NCBI RefSeq assembly: GCF_949987515.2
Contig: NC_082702.1
Span: 49,445,600 to 49,509,599, forward strand
Direction of reading: 5' to 3'
Source of the DNA: Delphinus delphis
Lineage: Eukaryota > Chordata > Mammalia > Artiodactyla > Delphinidae
Length of the DNA: 64,000 bases
Shown: in pieces, positions 1 to 10,665 of the stretch
Layout: every line of letters starts with the position of its first letter
Numbering within the stretch: position 1 is the stretch's first letter
Program-made: the position numbers and the translations under genes
Notes under the pieces: model-generated
What the model saw: only the letters and a program-made list of their open reading frames with translations
Databases searched by the model: none
Told to the model about the DNA's origin: nothing

Positions 1-290
1 TGGCCCAGGCTCTTTATCCTTTCTGGAATGAACCACCAACATAGCCCCTCCTCTAACCCACATCCATCTCTCACCCTTCTTGGCATGAGCCAGAGACACC
101 TGCCTCCCTGCCAAGCCCGAATTCCTTGTCTTCCTTGGAATGGATCCCCAATACTAATACCCCGAGCTCCTGTTTTTCATACTTCCTGGAATGAGTCACT
201 CGCCTAACCCCAGTCCCACACTTCTCAACATTTTTGGAATGACCCACCGAACTCTACCCCCAGCCTGTATTCGTGCTGTTTCCAGGCCAT
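1..290. repeat. Degenerate tandem repeat, unit about 48-57 bp
   Basis: The motif GGAATG or GGCATG, usually within TTCCTGGAATGA-CCAC, recurs at 25, 82, 137, 188 and 236. It is followed each time by C-rich sequence. The spacing is 57, 55, 51 and 48 bases. Copies are diverged and the array runs off the left edge. Nothing else is recognised in 291-850. Confidence 0.55.
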
Positions 291-849
291 GCGTAGCCTC
301 GGTGGCAGCCACTAGATTTTCCCCACTGCTAACCACTGCTGGTGTTCTTGGGGGCCACCTCCTTTTACCCCATTCATTGGTTCTGTGTGTCTGCACAGTG
401 AGGGGGCCATCAGGAGTTGAGTCTGACCCCGTCCTCTGAATGCCTCTTTGCCATAGCACATGAGACAGGTCTGGGGTCAGAGGTGTCATACAGAGTTGAC
501 CTAATCCTGACCCATCGTTCTAAATGGCTCCAGGGCTCTGGCCTCACTTGCATCTCAGGGTGAGCTCCCTGACACCCAATAATACCATGTACACGGCCTG
601 GGTCACTCACTCTGGTGCTTCAGTGATGTGATTCCCAGGGCATCAGAAGCCTCTTGCTCCCAGGAGAGCTACATCTTGTCTTGGCCTCCCCAGTGTTGCA
701 GAGTTGTCCAAGGGAGCCTACAGGTGAGGGCTCTTCTCTCTCCTCCCCAGTGTGTTTGTCCTTCTAGAAGGAGCAGGTGGAGAAAGCAGGGCTAGTCTCC
801 TGACACTTCGTTCTATCTGGCTTAACCCTGACCCAACCTAAGACATAAG

Positions 850-1060
850 ATTCAGCATAATGTACTGAGTACTTAGATGTGCCAAGCACTGTGCTAAGGA
901 TCTTCAATTCTATCTCACTTCAACCTCATAACCTCACAGGGAATGGATAATGGTTTTACCCATTTTACAGATGAGGCTAAAAAAATTGGTCACTTGCTCA
1001 GGAACCCACAGCCAGTGCAGTTCAAACTGACGTCATTGTAGTCTAGAGGCCAGCGGCTTA
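850..1060 (-). repeat. MIR SINE
   Basis: It shows the standard MIR blocks in reverse orientation: a 'gtgccaagcactgtgctaag' block, then 'cccattttacagatgaggc' and a diverged 'ggtcacttgctcaggaacc' block. Confidence 0.85.
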
Positions 1061-1229
1061 ATCCTTGTATTAGACTGCCCCCAGATCAGAATGATTGTCT
1101 CTTAAGAACATTCTTCTATTGGAGGGGGTGACTGGGCATTCAGCAGCTTAGCTTCGTACAAAATGACATCAGCGCACACAGGATGACGGGATGTCAGAAG
1201 TGAAAGGTTCTGGGCTTTTAGTATTTCAG

Positions 1230-1320
1230 TAGCTCCCTGTTTTAAAGAGGAGGAAACTGAGGCCCAGAGAGAGGAAGTAACTTGGCCAAGATCACACATT
1301 TTCTGTCTGGGAAACAAATG
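1230..1320 (-). repeat. MIR fragment
   Basis: It contains 'gaggaaactgaggcccagag' followed by a 'taacttggccaagatcacac' block, the reverse-oriented MIR core. The stretch 1321-1728 beyond it shows nothing recognisable. Confidence 0.8.
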
Positions 1321-1737
1321 ACAGTAGCCTATGCAGAATTAACTTTTACATCAGATTTTCCAACATGCATTCTATGGAAGAATCAGGCCTGGGAGATGTT
1401 GAAAGGTAGATAAGGGGAGGAAGGGGAAGGGTCCTGGGGTCAAATACTGTATTTGCTGGTGTGCAAAATTCACCAGTTATATGAGACCTATGCAATGTCA
1501 TAAATTTTGATCAAAATAGTAATTTTCACCTTTTAGAAAGTGACTTCGTAGCGGGAAAAATTTTATACATGCAAATGCAGAATGTTGTAGAGTGGAATCC
1601 TAGTTGGAAATCGTAGAGTCTGGCTATGTTGTAATACCTTACAAACCCCTGAGGGGACATGGAAATCACCCAGCACTGTGAATGCTGGCACCTGGCAGGA
1701 TTAGTAGCAATACATTTAAATTCAAAATATTAGGGAG

Positions 1738-1875
1738 GGAATTCCCTGGCAGTACAGTGGTTGTGACTCGGCGCTTTCACTGCGGGCACCCAGGTTCCAT
1801 CCCGCGTCAGGGAACTGGGATCCCCAAAGCTGCACCACCATGCAGCCAAAAAAAAAAAAAAAAAGAGAGAAAGAA
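1738..1875 (+). mobile_element. CHR-1-type SINE
   Basis: The tRNA-like head (ttccctggcagtacagtggtt) and B-box-like 'ggttccatccc' are followed by a short body and an A-rich tail from 1849. A 9-base target-site duplication, ATTAGGGAG, is at 1729-1737 and 1876-1884. Confidence 0.9.
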
Positions 1876-2049
1876 ATTAGGGAGAAACCCAAGTTCTACA
1901 CCTTAGCAGCTATGTGGACTTTAACTTGCTATTTCAGACAAGAAAACTTCTGATCGAATGTGGGGAAAAAATGTATCTTGACCGTGATATTTTTAGGCTG
2001 CTTGCTTTACCAATAAGGGAGTTACCATATATTATTTTGCATTGGGTTT

Positions 2050-2083
2050 CATTCATCCATTCATTCATTCATTCATTCATCCA
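2050..2083. repeat. (ATTC)n microsatellite
   Basis: About seven ATTC/ATCC units. The surrounding sequence 1885-2188 is otherwise unclassified. Confidence 0.9.
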
Positions 2084-2203
2084 TACCTGGGCATTTACTG
2101 CAAGGTAATTTTGGGATCCTTATTCTTTTGTTGCAAGATGGGGAGGAGAAATCAGGAAATGCACCCTGTAAGTTTGAAATAAAGTTTAAGAAACGCTAAG
2201 TTA

Positions 2204-2417
2204 GGGCTTCCCTGGTGGCGCAGTGGTTGAGAGTCCGCCTGCCGATGCAGGGGACACGGGTTCGTGCCCCGGTCCAGGAAGATCCCACATGCCGCGGAGC
2301 GGCTGGGCCTGTGAGCCATGGCCGCTGAGCCTGCGTGTCCAGAGCCTGTGCTCCGCAACGGGAGAGGCCACAATAGTGAGAGGCCCGCGTACCGCACAAA
2401 AAAAAAAAAAAAAAGAA
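2204..2417 (+). mobile_element. CHR-2-type SINE, intact and young-looking
   Basis: This is a full-length element with A box TGGCGCAGTGG, B box GGTTCGTGCCC, a CpG-rich body and a 16-base or longer A tail. A perfect duplication, AGAAACGCTAAGTTA, lies at 2189-2203 and 2418-2432 (one further A also matches on each side). The preserved CpGs and duplication point to a recent insertion. Confidence 0.97.
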
Positions 2418-2432
2418 AGAAACGCTAAGTTA

Positions 2433-3264
2433 AACAAAGTTCAACAGGTTTCTTTCCTCCAGGACTCCTTGTCTAGAGAATATACTGCACTGTCCTACTT
2501 ATTTGATTATGGAAACGTTTTGCTTTGTAGCTCACTGAATGCAGTTTCCTGAGGCACACTTGTTCCATGGAACACAGCTTGGGAAACTAACGTCTTTACA
2601 AACATACAGCTGTGTCTCTGTCACCAGATTATCACATCTTAGCCATGCAATAGTTCAAATTCAGGGGAAGAACAGGAGGGTGCTTCATCATTTAGAACCC
2701 ACAGTAGAAACAGAGAGTGTCCAGGGAGAAGAATGCCGCTTCCTACCAGTGAAGCAATCGCTGAGATGTCACAGCTCACACTGTTTGTGAATTCCCAGGC
2801 TCCTCTCTTGCTCTGCCCACAAACCTGCATTTTTGTTTGCCTCCATGAATTCACAGAAGTCCAAAGGGGAAAAACAAAGGGGGAGTCTTTCTTAACCAGG
2901 AGTGCTGAGCTAGCACACAGGAGAGTGAATGTTAGGAGGGAAGCATGCTAGGACTCCACACAGAGGGACAAAGCAGTGGGATTCCAAGGACTTGGGGGAT
3001 CGTCTCCCACACAAATCTCATTGGCTAAAACTGGTCACGTGGTCCCACCTAACTGCAAGGAGCCTGGGAAATGTAGTTTTCCTGAGTGCCCAGGAAGGAG
3101 AGGAAAATCAGATGCGGGTAGCACAAGTGTCCCAACCTCAAGCCCCTAAGTTCTTGGTAATTTCAGTGGCCAAGAGAAGAAAAGGAAATTTGTGTGATAG
3201 AATACTTCAAGTATTACATCCTGCGGTTTCATTGCTCTGTCTCATTTGAACTTACAGTAAATTT
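2433..3264. other. Unclassified intronic sequence
   Basis: I see no repeat family, exon or RNA gene here. Short open frames in this stretch overlap on both strands and lack coding character. Confidence 0.5.
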
Positions 3265-3385
3265 GAAGTATATCTTAGTTCCTCTTTTACTGGTGAAACT
3301 GTAGCTCAGAATGGTGGAGTAACTTGCCCAAGGTTCTTCAGCTCATAAATGACAAAGCCAGAATCAAACCCATATCTAAAAACTG
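3265..3385 (-). repeat. MIR fragment
   Basis: 'Ctggtgaaactgtagctcag' followed by a 'gtaacttgcccaaggttc' block and 'agccagaatcaaaccc' is a reverse-oriented MIR. Confidence 0.8.
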
Positions 3386-3424
3386 TATCTTACAGGGCTG
3401 TTGTGAGGACTGATTAAATTAGAT

Positions 3425-3600
3425 ATCCACTCATTCATTCAAATATTTATTAAACACCTATCTGAGGAAGAGAGAAAGCAGTCTTATGCAGAGCCGGAGG
3501 AAGAAGAAACAGCAAGTGCAAAGGCCCTGAGGTGGGAATAGCCTGGGCACATTTGAAAAAACAGCAATAAGGCAAACATGGCTGGTGTAGAGAGCAAGCA
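3425..3600 (+). repeat. Old interspersed repeat, family unresolved (5' piece)
   Basis: The words 'gcaaaggccctgaggtggga' and 'catggctggtgtagagagca' belong to an abundant ancient mammalian repeat I cannot name. It appears to continue at 4446-4754, after the inserted LTR. Confidence 0.5.
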
Positions 3601-3759
3601 CTGTGGTCTGAATGTTTGTGTCCCCCTAGAATTCATATGTTGAAACCTAACTCCCAAGGTGATGGCCTTAGGAGGTGATTAGGTCATGATGGCCTTAGGA
3701 GGTGATTAGGTCCTCAGAATTGAGCCCATATAAAAGGAACCCTAAAAAGCTCCCTTGGG

Positions 3760-4113
3760 GGACTTCCCTCGTGGTTCAATGGTTAAGAATCTGCCTGCCA
3801 ATGCAGGGGACACATGTTCGAGCCCTGGTCCAGGAAGATCCCACATTCCGCGGAGCAACTAAGCCCGTGTGCCACAACTACTGAGACTGTGAGCCACAAC
3901 TACTGAGCCTGCATGCCACAACTACTGAAGCCCACGCGCCTAGAGCCCGTGCTCCACAACGAGAAGCCACTGCGATGAGAAGCCTGCGCACCGCAATGAG
4001 AAGCCTGCGCACCGCAACAAAGAGTAGCCCCCGCTCGCCGCAACTACAGAAAGCCTGCGTGCAGCAACAAAGACCCAACGCAGCCAAAAATAAATAAATA
4101 AATTAAAAAAAAA
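3760..4113 (+). mobile_element. CHR-family SINE, long form
   Basis: The head is 'ggacttccctcgtggttcaa' and the B box GTTCGAGCCC. The body contains repeated 'gccacaactactgag' blocks and a duplicated 'gagaagcctgcgcaccgcaa' block, then a TAAATAAATAAA tail. The duplication AAAAAGCTCCCTTGGG flanks it at 3744-3759 and 4114-4129. Confidence 0.95.
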
Positions 4114-4129
4114 AAAAAGCTCCCTTGGG

Positions 4130-4240
4130 AATTCCCTGGTGGTCCAGTGGTTAGGATTCCACGCTTCCACCGCAGGGGGGCACAGGTTCAATCCCTGGTT
4201 GGGGAAGTAAGATCTCACATGCTGCATGGTGTGGTCAAAA
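4130..4240 (+). mobile_element. CHR-1-type SINE
   Basis: The head 'attccctggtggtccagtgg' abuts the target duplication of the previous SINE directly. The body ends with 'ctgcatggtgtggtc' and a short A tail. The two elements are separate insertions a few bases apart. Confidence 0.9.
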
Positions 4241-4445
4241 AAAGATCCGTTGTCCCTTCTACCATGTGAGGGCACATGAAAAAGTGTCTCTGAACCAGGA
4301 AGCAGGCCCCCACCAGACACTGAACCTGCCAGCACCATGATCTTGGACCTTCCAGCCTCCAGAACTGTGAGAAACGAATTTCTGAAGTTTATAAGCCACT
4401 CAGTCTCTGGTATTTTGGTTATCACAGCCCAGAAGGACTAAGACA

Positions 4446-4754
4446 GGGAAGGAGGAGTAAAGGAGGTCAGAGCAGCAGCACGGTCTGGGGTGGAAGGCAC
4501 CACAGGAACCTGGGAGTTTTCCACCTCCGATAGGAAGGGAGCCACTGGGGTCCTTTGAGCGATGGACCGACATGGTCTGATTTTCTTGTTTTGAAAAATC
4601 CTTCTGGCTCCTTTGTGCAGAATAGATGGTTCTGAGAAAAGGGGAGTAAGAGTAGAATCCACCAGACTTTCTGGTAGGTTGGAGGTAAAGAGAAGGAGAA
4701 GAGAATCAAGAAAAACTCCTAGATTTTTGGCCTGAAAACCAGATGAATAGTGGT
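4446..4754 (+). repeat. Old interspersed repeat, family unresolved (3' piece)
   Basis: The blocks 'gcgatggaccgacatggtct', 'ccttctggctcctttgtgca' and 'gaaaaactcctagatttttg' match the same unnamed ancient repeat seen at 3425-3600. Confidence 0.5.
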
Positions 4755-5213
4755 TGTCGTAGACAGAATAATGGCGGCCAAACACGTCCACGCCCTAATC
4801 CCTGAAACCTGTGAATATGTTATTTTATATGACAAAAGGGACTTTACAGAGGTGACTAAGTTAAAGGTCTTGAACTGGGGAGATTTTCCTGACTCATCCA
4901 GGCCGCCCAATGTGATCACAAGGGTCCCTGGAACAGGAAGCAGGAGGGTGAGAGTCACGGAGACTTGAAGGTGCCGCTGGCTTTGAAGATGGAGGAGGGG
5001 CCTCGAGTCAAGGAGTGCGGGTGGAAGCCAAAGAAAGAGATTCTCCCCGAGAGCGTCCAGAAGGAAGACAGCCCTGCTGACACCTGACTTTAGCGCGGTG
5101 AAAGCCAGTTTGGACTTCCGACCTCCAGAACTGTAAGATGATACATCTGTATTGGTTTTAGCCACTAAGTTTGGGGTAGTTGGCCTAAGAAGCAGCAAGA
5201 GGAAATGAATGCA
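4755..5213 (+). mobile_element. MLT1-like solo LTR (different subfamily)
   Basis: It begins TGTCGTAGACAGAATA, then 'ccctgaaacctgtgaatatg' and 'gactttacagaggtgactaa'. It ends with 'cctccagaactgtaagatga' and 'gaggaaatgaatgca'. It is about 460 bases, uninterrupted, and carries no coding remnant. Confidence 0.8.
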
Positions 5214-6070
5214 GTGGTATGTGGAACCGTCTTTTGAAAACCAAAACACTAAACAGTAACCACCATGAAAAATTAGGGATTCCAGCGGAGCCGACAGACG
5301 GAGGCAGGTTGGGTTCAACTGTAATATGAAAAGTACTTGATTGTGTGGTACCTTAGAGTTTCAAAGCCAAGCAGGAGGTACCAATCATGGCAGGTCCTGC
5401 ATCAGACGATGGAGGCGCAAGGATGAGTAAGAGGCGGGTCTCCAGGTCTGATGGAAAAACTCACAGGCTGGGGAACAGTTTCATGGCAGCCTAACGACCC
5501 GCCTCTTACGCTACCTCCAAAAGTGACTCCGATCTAGTTTTCATTTCTGAGTGAGAGAAAAATGCATCAAGAGGCTCTGTTCCCTTATGGTCCCACGGAA
5601 TATCTCTTCAGGCAAATGTTTTTTCTCTCTTACTTCCGCCTCACCGAATGTAGTTTATTTCACTTGGTTCTTACTTTCAGTTGAAACCAGCCAACTGATT
5701 CACAGACGGTAGGGCACCTCTGAAAAAATAATCAAAGTTTCATTCAACGAGTGAAATTTCTTTTTGGTTGTGGGACATGTCTCTTCATCTAACCCGATGT
5801 AATTCTAAAGTGATAACTGAGATTTTTATGGAATGTTATTAAGAAATGTCATCACTGCCTATTACAGATAATGAAATAAATTGGCTGTGCAGGTAACAGA
5901 ACTGATATTCTATAGAATTACAACTGTTTGGGAAGTCAAGGGAAAGCCACCTCTTCGGGACATCAGGAATTTTTTTTTTAACACTTTCCAATCAGAAGGA
6001 ACCTTGTACCCAGTCCTTCCTCCACTGTCCTTTCAATAATGTTTAAGATAAAACTTTACCCTTACCCCAA
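5214..6070. other. Unclassified intronic sequence
   Basis: A/T-leaning sequence with no recognised repeat, exon or RNA. A GA-rich microsatellite follows at 6074-6103. Confidence 0.5.
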
Positions 6071-6104
6071 ATCTGAGAGAGAGAGAGAGGGAGAGGGAGA
6101 GAAT

Positions 6105-6358
6105 GAGGATCAGAAAGGGAAGTGGGAAATGATACAAATGAACTTATTTACAAAACAGAAATAGACCCACAGACACAGAAAACAGATTTATGGTTACCAA
6201 AGAGGAACAGAGTGCAGGGAGGGATAAATTAGGAGTTTGGGATTAATATATACACTCTACTATATATAAAATAGAGAAACAGCAAGGACCTACTATATAG
6301 CACAGGGAACTACACACAAAATTTTCTAATAACTGATAAGGGAAGAGAATCTGAAAAA

Positions 6359-6400
<42 letters not shown>

Positions 6401-6485
6401 AAGTGAATCACTGTGCTGTACACCTGAAACTAACACATTGTAAATCAACTCTACTCCAATTTAAAAATAAATAAAATTAAAATAA
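6105..6485 (+). mobile_element. LINE-1 3' UTR end, truncated
   Basis: Blocks such as 'cagcaaggacctactatata', 'gcacagggaactac' and 'cctgaaactaacacattgta' match cetartiodactyl L1 3' UTRs and the copy at 11821-12165. It ends in a short A-rich tail. A pure (GT)18 tract, 6361-6396, sits where the other copy has a TA tract. Confidence 0.85.
6361..6396. repeat. (GT)18 microsatellite
   Basis: Eighteen uninterrupted GT units inside the L1 3' UTR. Confidence 0.98.
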
Positions 6486-6489
6486 ATGA

Positions 6490-7020
6490 CTTTTTTTTAA
6501 AAAAGAAAGGTAAGTAGGAAGCATGGGAAAGAGGGTTGGACTTACTGGATCGTGTCTCCTGCCATTATTGCTGGAGACAGAATTGCTCAGTAAAATCAAT
6601 ACTGGTTGTAAAGTTAAAGTGAAGAAATACCTGTTTGCAGTGCTGTTGAGACTTGTGATGTGGTGATGTGTCCAGAGTGCCTGGCACTGTCTAAAGCTGA
6701 GTATCATCTCCTTCTCCAGAGCAGTCTGCCTCCCTCTCTCTTTCTGACCCCTCCTGACTTCCTCCTCCAAGGCTCAGTGACATATGCCTGGGCGAGGGGA
6801 AAGCAGGCAGGGAGAAAGTGGGAGATGCGATAAGGTTGTGGGGAGATCAGAGCACTGATGGCTTGTCTTACAAACTCCCTGGCCTGCTGCGGGAAAGATC
6901 TAGTGGGTACAGTGGGCGCTTCCAAGCTCTGGACCTTCCTGGTTATCGTAATATACTGAGACTTAAGGTTAAAGAACGCTTGTACTTCTGTAGCTAAATT
7001 CCCTCTATACCTCTGGAGCG
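6490..7020. other. Unclassified intronic sequence
   Basis: No family or coding signal recognised. Confidence 0.5.
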
Positions 7021-7024
7021 ACAT

Positions 7025-7110
7025 ATAGCCCATGTTAGAGCTGAAGAAACCGAGGCTCAGAGGGGCTTCATGATTTGCCCAGGATTGCAAAGTCCAGTAA
7101 GAGGAGCCTG
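7025..7110 (-). repeat. MIR fragment
   Basis: 'Gctgaagaaaccgaggctca' then 'catgatttgcccaggattgc' is the reverse MIR core. The stretch 7111-7585 after it is unclassified. Confidence 0.75.
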
Positions 7111-7589
7111 AATCTTCCCAAATCACTGCACAAGCAGCTCTTTCTGCCACCTCGTACCTGCCCCCTACCTTCAGGTAAAAGCCAACAGCAAAGGGAAGGA
7201 GCCAAGTCCAGAGATCTGGAGAAAGACCTCTTGGACCAGGAGAGTTGGGTCTCTAGATTTACACAAATTGAAGAGACAAGTCGAAGCCCCTACCAGGTGA
7301 GGATTCCAAAGAGGCTGTTAAGCTGGAGGTGTAAAGAGAGCTGACAATTACCTAAGAAAACGTGCCCAAAGATGTGCGATAGAACTATAGTCTTCTGAAG
7401 GAAGATGCTAAGTCATTGCAAGTTTAGGGACTGGGAAAATGTGCAGTATTCCCACCGTGGCTGATTTCAAGCAACAACATGCCATCAGTGAACTGAGACT
7501 GGGGAAGAAATGCACACAGTCAGGTTTCCTGGACCAGCAGGGGCTGGCTCCAGCACACACTGGATTCAGTCCCCTCTTACAGCTGCTTG

Positions 7590-7790
7590 TGGATTATGTG
7601 CAAGGCACCAGATCAGGCAGTTTCTCATGCCAGCTCATGCAAGCCCCCAAGGCTATAGTTGCTGATAACAATTATCACCATTTTGCAGATAAGCAACTTT
7701 GGAGCAGAAAGGTTACAGGATACACCCAAGGTCATACAGCTGCTGAGTGATGGAGTTGGGATCTGAACCCAGTTCTCAGCACGGGCACAC
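7590..7790 (-). repeat. MIR SINE
   Basis: It contains 'ccattttgcagataagcaac', 'cccaaggtcatacagctgct' and 'gggatctgaacccagttctc'. A C-rich stretch follows at 7813-7837. Confidence 0.85.
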
Positions 7791-8119
7791 TCCCTCATCA
7801 TGGGAGCAGGCACCGCCCCCCGCCCCTCCCCCCCCCACCAGTGCATCATCCCCCAGCACAAGGTGTGTGGCTCCCTTTCTTCTGCCTCTTGAAACTCTGT
7901 CCATCTAGCCCATCTCATCTTAACTCTCTTGATACACAACTTCTGCCCCAAGCCTATCCATGTAGGAATCAAGGGGGAAAAAAAAAAAAGAAAGAAACAA
8001 AAACATTTTCTCCACCACGTCTTTCATAAGGTCCTCATTCAGTCCTCAGAAAGTCCCAGTCATCTCCCTGTTGGCCATGACATTGAACATCCTGCTTCAG
8101 TAGGGCAAAGAGGAGAAAG

Positions 8120-8345
8120 GGAACCTCTTCTTTATTGAATTCCTGCTATACGCCTGGCTTTGTGCTGGTGGCTCTACCACATTGTCTCATTTTATCCTCA
8201 CAACCACTCCATGAGGTGGGCACTTAGGCCACTTTACAGATGAGGAAACTGAGGCTCTGAGAGGTTGAGTGACCTGTGGAAGGTCACCCAACTTGGAAGT
8301 GATGAGACTGGGATTGGAGCTCCAGTGCCCACTATGTCTCCATTA
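8120..8345 (-). repeat. MIR SINE, well preserved
   Basis: It contains 'ctcattttatcctcacaacc', 'ctttacagatgaggaaactg' and 'aggtcacccaacttggaagt' in order. Confidence 0.9.
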
Positions 8346-8519
8346 AACTAGCTCTGCCCCAGGGCCCCACACAATCCCAGACACACTGAATTCAGAATTA
8401 ATCTTCTGTGTCAAGGTACAGGGCAGGAGGGCAGCAGAGGATGCCACTGACCTCATAAAGGCTGGGCCTTTTGGGGCAGAGGCTCCACGATTACCACTGA
8501 CAAAGCTACCCCAGGATCT

Positions 8520-8870
8520 ATTCATTGTACTGCAGTACTAGAGAGAGTTCTTGGATTTCCATCCAGAGGAGGAGTGGTGTAGCCCCTGGGAGTTGTAAAT
8601 AAACCTCACACTCTCCACGCAGAGTCATGGACCATCTTCTTGGGGTGCCAGCAGTGCACGCTTCATCCCCCCAATATACCCCCGCTGTTCTGCATGTGTG
8701 TTTATCTATTTGGCCCTCTCTGCTCCCCAACAGTGAGCTCCTAAGGCCAGGAGGAGGTGGTGTACATAGTGGCTTATATGTCATTATGTCATCCTGCCTG
8801 GATGTGAAGCCTCCACGTGACTTCAATCTTCCAAGAACAGTGGAACAAGCCTCCTTCTCAAGTCAAAAAA
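8520..8870 (+). repeat. Old repeat, copy 1 of a local pair
   Basis: This stretch resembles 9640-9900 in the same orientation. The clearest shared blocks are 'gaccatcttcttgggg' and 'cttcatccccccaata' here against 'gaccatcttcttggga' and 'cttcatctccccacaata' there. The family is not recognised. Confidence 0.45.
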
Positions 8871-8884
8871 AACACTTGGATTTT

Positions 8885-9045
8885 AACACAAACTTTGTCA
8901 CTTATTAGCTGTGTGACCTTAGGCAAGTCACTTCACCTCTCACTGCTAATTTCCTGCTTGGTGTACTTCACTCTCTACCACTGCAGGGTTACCATGAAAC
9001 TAAGAGAGGAAGTCATGAAGGATGAGTAAATACTGGAGCAGATTA
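8885..9045 (+). repeat. MIR fragment
   Basis: 'Ttagctgtgtgaccttaggc' and 'aagtcacttcacctctcact' are the forward MIR core. The stretch 9046-9380 is unclassified. Confidence 0.8.
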
Positions 9046-9381
9046 TGTCCGAGCCTTACGTTAAGTCTTATTTACGTGTTATAACCAATTCTCAACTCGT
9101 TCAATAATTAAGTAAAAATTACATCGTCACGCTTGGGCCAGACAGTGAAGGACAGACATCAGCGCCCTCTACAGGTCAGAGTGGCAATGGCAGCAGTGAC
9201 CTGTGACATCTTTGAAGCGGGGGATAATTCTTTGGGGGAACAGAAGTCTTGCATCCACAGCCCTCTTTCTCCCCTTCTCCAATTAGTGACCCTCCTAGCT
9301 TAGGAGGATCAAGTTAAGGGGGGCCCCAGGACGACTTACAGGCTCTCCTCCAGTCTTCTGTTTCTAATGCCTACCTCTAAG

Positions 9382-9602
9382 GCAGTGGTTCTCAGCTGGG
9401 TGAGATTTTGTCCTCCGGGGACTGCTGGCAGTGTCTGGAGGCGTTTTGGGTCCTCACAACTGGGAGGACACTACTGGCATCTAGTGAGCAGAGGGCTGGA
9501 ATGGTACTAAACATCCCACAATACACAGGACAGGCCCACGCAACAAAGAATCATCCGGCCCAGAATGTTACTAGTGCCAAGGTTGAAAACCCCACTATAA
9601 GG
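9382..9602 (+). mobile_element. hAT-type nonautonomous DNA transposon fossil
   Basis: It starts 'ggcagtggttctcagctggg' and contains 'gcagtgtctggaggcgtttt', 'ctactggcatctagtgagca' and 'caacaaagaatcatccggcc'. It ends near 'ggttgaaaaccccac', complementary in type to its start. This is a common mammalian element ending in CAGTGGTTCTCA-like inverted repeats. Confidence 0.7.
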
Positions 9603-9639
9603 CACTAGGGAGCTGTGTCACTCTGGAAGCTCTGTTTAT

Positions 9640-9900
9640 TCTACTGGAATCCTAGAGAATCCATTCAGTTCCCATCCTGAGAAGGAATAGCTTAGCCTCC
9701 AGGCATCGGAACTAAATCTTAATGCTCCCCAGGCAGGGCTGGGGACCATCTTCTTGGGATCACAAGGGCACTCCCTTCATCTCCCCACAATAGCTCCCAC
9801 TGCACTTTCTCCTGGCGACTGCCTCCCATGTGACATTCAGAGACACCCCCAGCAAGGCAGCCCCATGCAGCAGCACCGAGCTTCTGGAAGAGCAAAACCA
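9640..9900 (+). repeat. Old repeat, copy 2 of a local pair
   Basis: It matches 8520-8870 over several blocks at low identity. The stretch 9901-10195 after it is unclassified. Confidence 0.45.
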
Positions 9901-10194
9901 ATCACTCAGGGCATGAAGTATTTCTTTTTACCTCTGCAGTCCTAGGTGTGGATGGACACACTGATGGACACAGTCCTTCAGTAGTGATTCCAGGATGATT
10001 GATTATTGGTTGACTGTTTTGTTTGGGATGGACGGAGGCACCTTGTCTTGCTTACAGTTTCTCAGCATTTATATGTCATGTACTCATCCTTTTATCTTTT
10101 TAAGAATCTGCTCGGTATGGGGTCCAATGTTAAGTGTTAGAAATGAAATATTCGCCTAACATTCTTTGTCATGCTTAGGAGACAGGTCCACTGT

Positions 10195-10385
10195 GCTGTC
10201 ACAGCTGGGAAGGAAGCAGGCTCTAGAGACACATGGACACTCGCTGGGTTCGAATCCCAGCTATGCTGCCTTCTTGCTGTATGATGCTGGGAAAGCTACT
10301 CAACCTCTCTTAGCTTCAGTTTTCTCATCCTTAAAAATTGCAATGATGCCTCGTTCTCAGACTTGTTAGAAGCACTAAACGTCTA
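10195..10385 (+). repeat. MIR SINE
   Basis: 'Gggttcgaatcccagctatg' is an intact tRNA-like B-box region, followed by 'cttagcttcagttttctcat'. Confidence 0.88.
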
Positions 10386-10429
10386 AATGGTCATGACAGA
10401 ACAGATTTTAAGTCTCCTGGTTTCCATCT

Positions 10430-10665
10430 TTATATCCTAGCTCTTCTAATATTTTTAGCTGTGTCACCTTGAGCATATTAAGTTCTAGGATTCTCAATTT
10501 CATCCTCTGTAAAGTAGAAATAATAACCCACCATGTACAAAGTTGATGTGAAGATTAAGGGAGATGATGCCTGGAAACCAGTTAGCGGGTTACTGCTGGC
10601 ATGTCGTTAGTACTCAATAGACGTAACCATTATAATCATTACTATCTGTTACTATTATATTGCCT
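10430..10665 (+). repeat. MIR SINE
   Basis: 'Tttttagctgtgtcaccttg', 'catcctctgtaaagtagaaa' and a trailing 'tagtactcaatagacgtaac' are ordered MIR blocks. This is a second, separate copy after the one at 10195. Confidence 0.82.

Larger units (their letters stand above)
3602..4445 (+). mobile_element. MLT1-like solo LTR split by two SINEs
   Basis: It begins TGTGGTCTGAATG, carries the 'gtccccctagaattcatatg' block, and ends with 'ccagcctccagaactgtgag' and CTAAGACA. These are the landmarks of an ERVL-MaLR LTR. A 27-base internal tandem duplication starts at 3661 and 3688. Two SINEs (3760-4113 and 4130-4240) interrupt it. No retroviral coding sequence is present. Confidence 0.8.

Noticed and set aside
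3940..4425. 161-codon open frame on the minus strand
   Set aside because: It runs through the antisense of a CHR SINE, another SINE and an LTR.
3602..5213. Two LTRs in the same orientation that might bound a provirus
   Set aside because: They belong to different LTR subfamilies and the DNA between is an unrelated old repeat, with no retroviral coding remnant.
4719..5318. 199-codon open frame on the minus strand
   Set aside because: It is the antisense of an MLT1-like LTR; no protein domain is recognisable.
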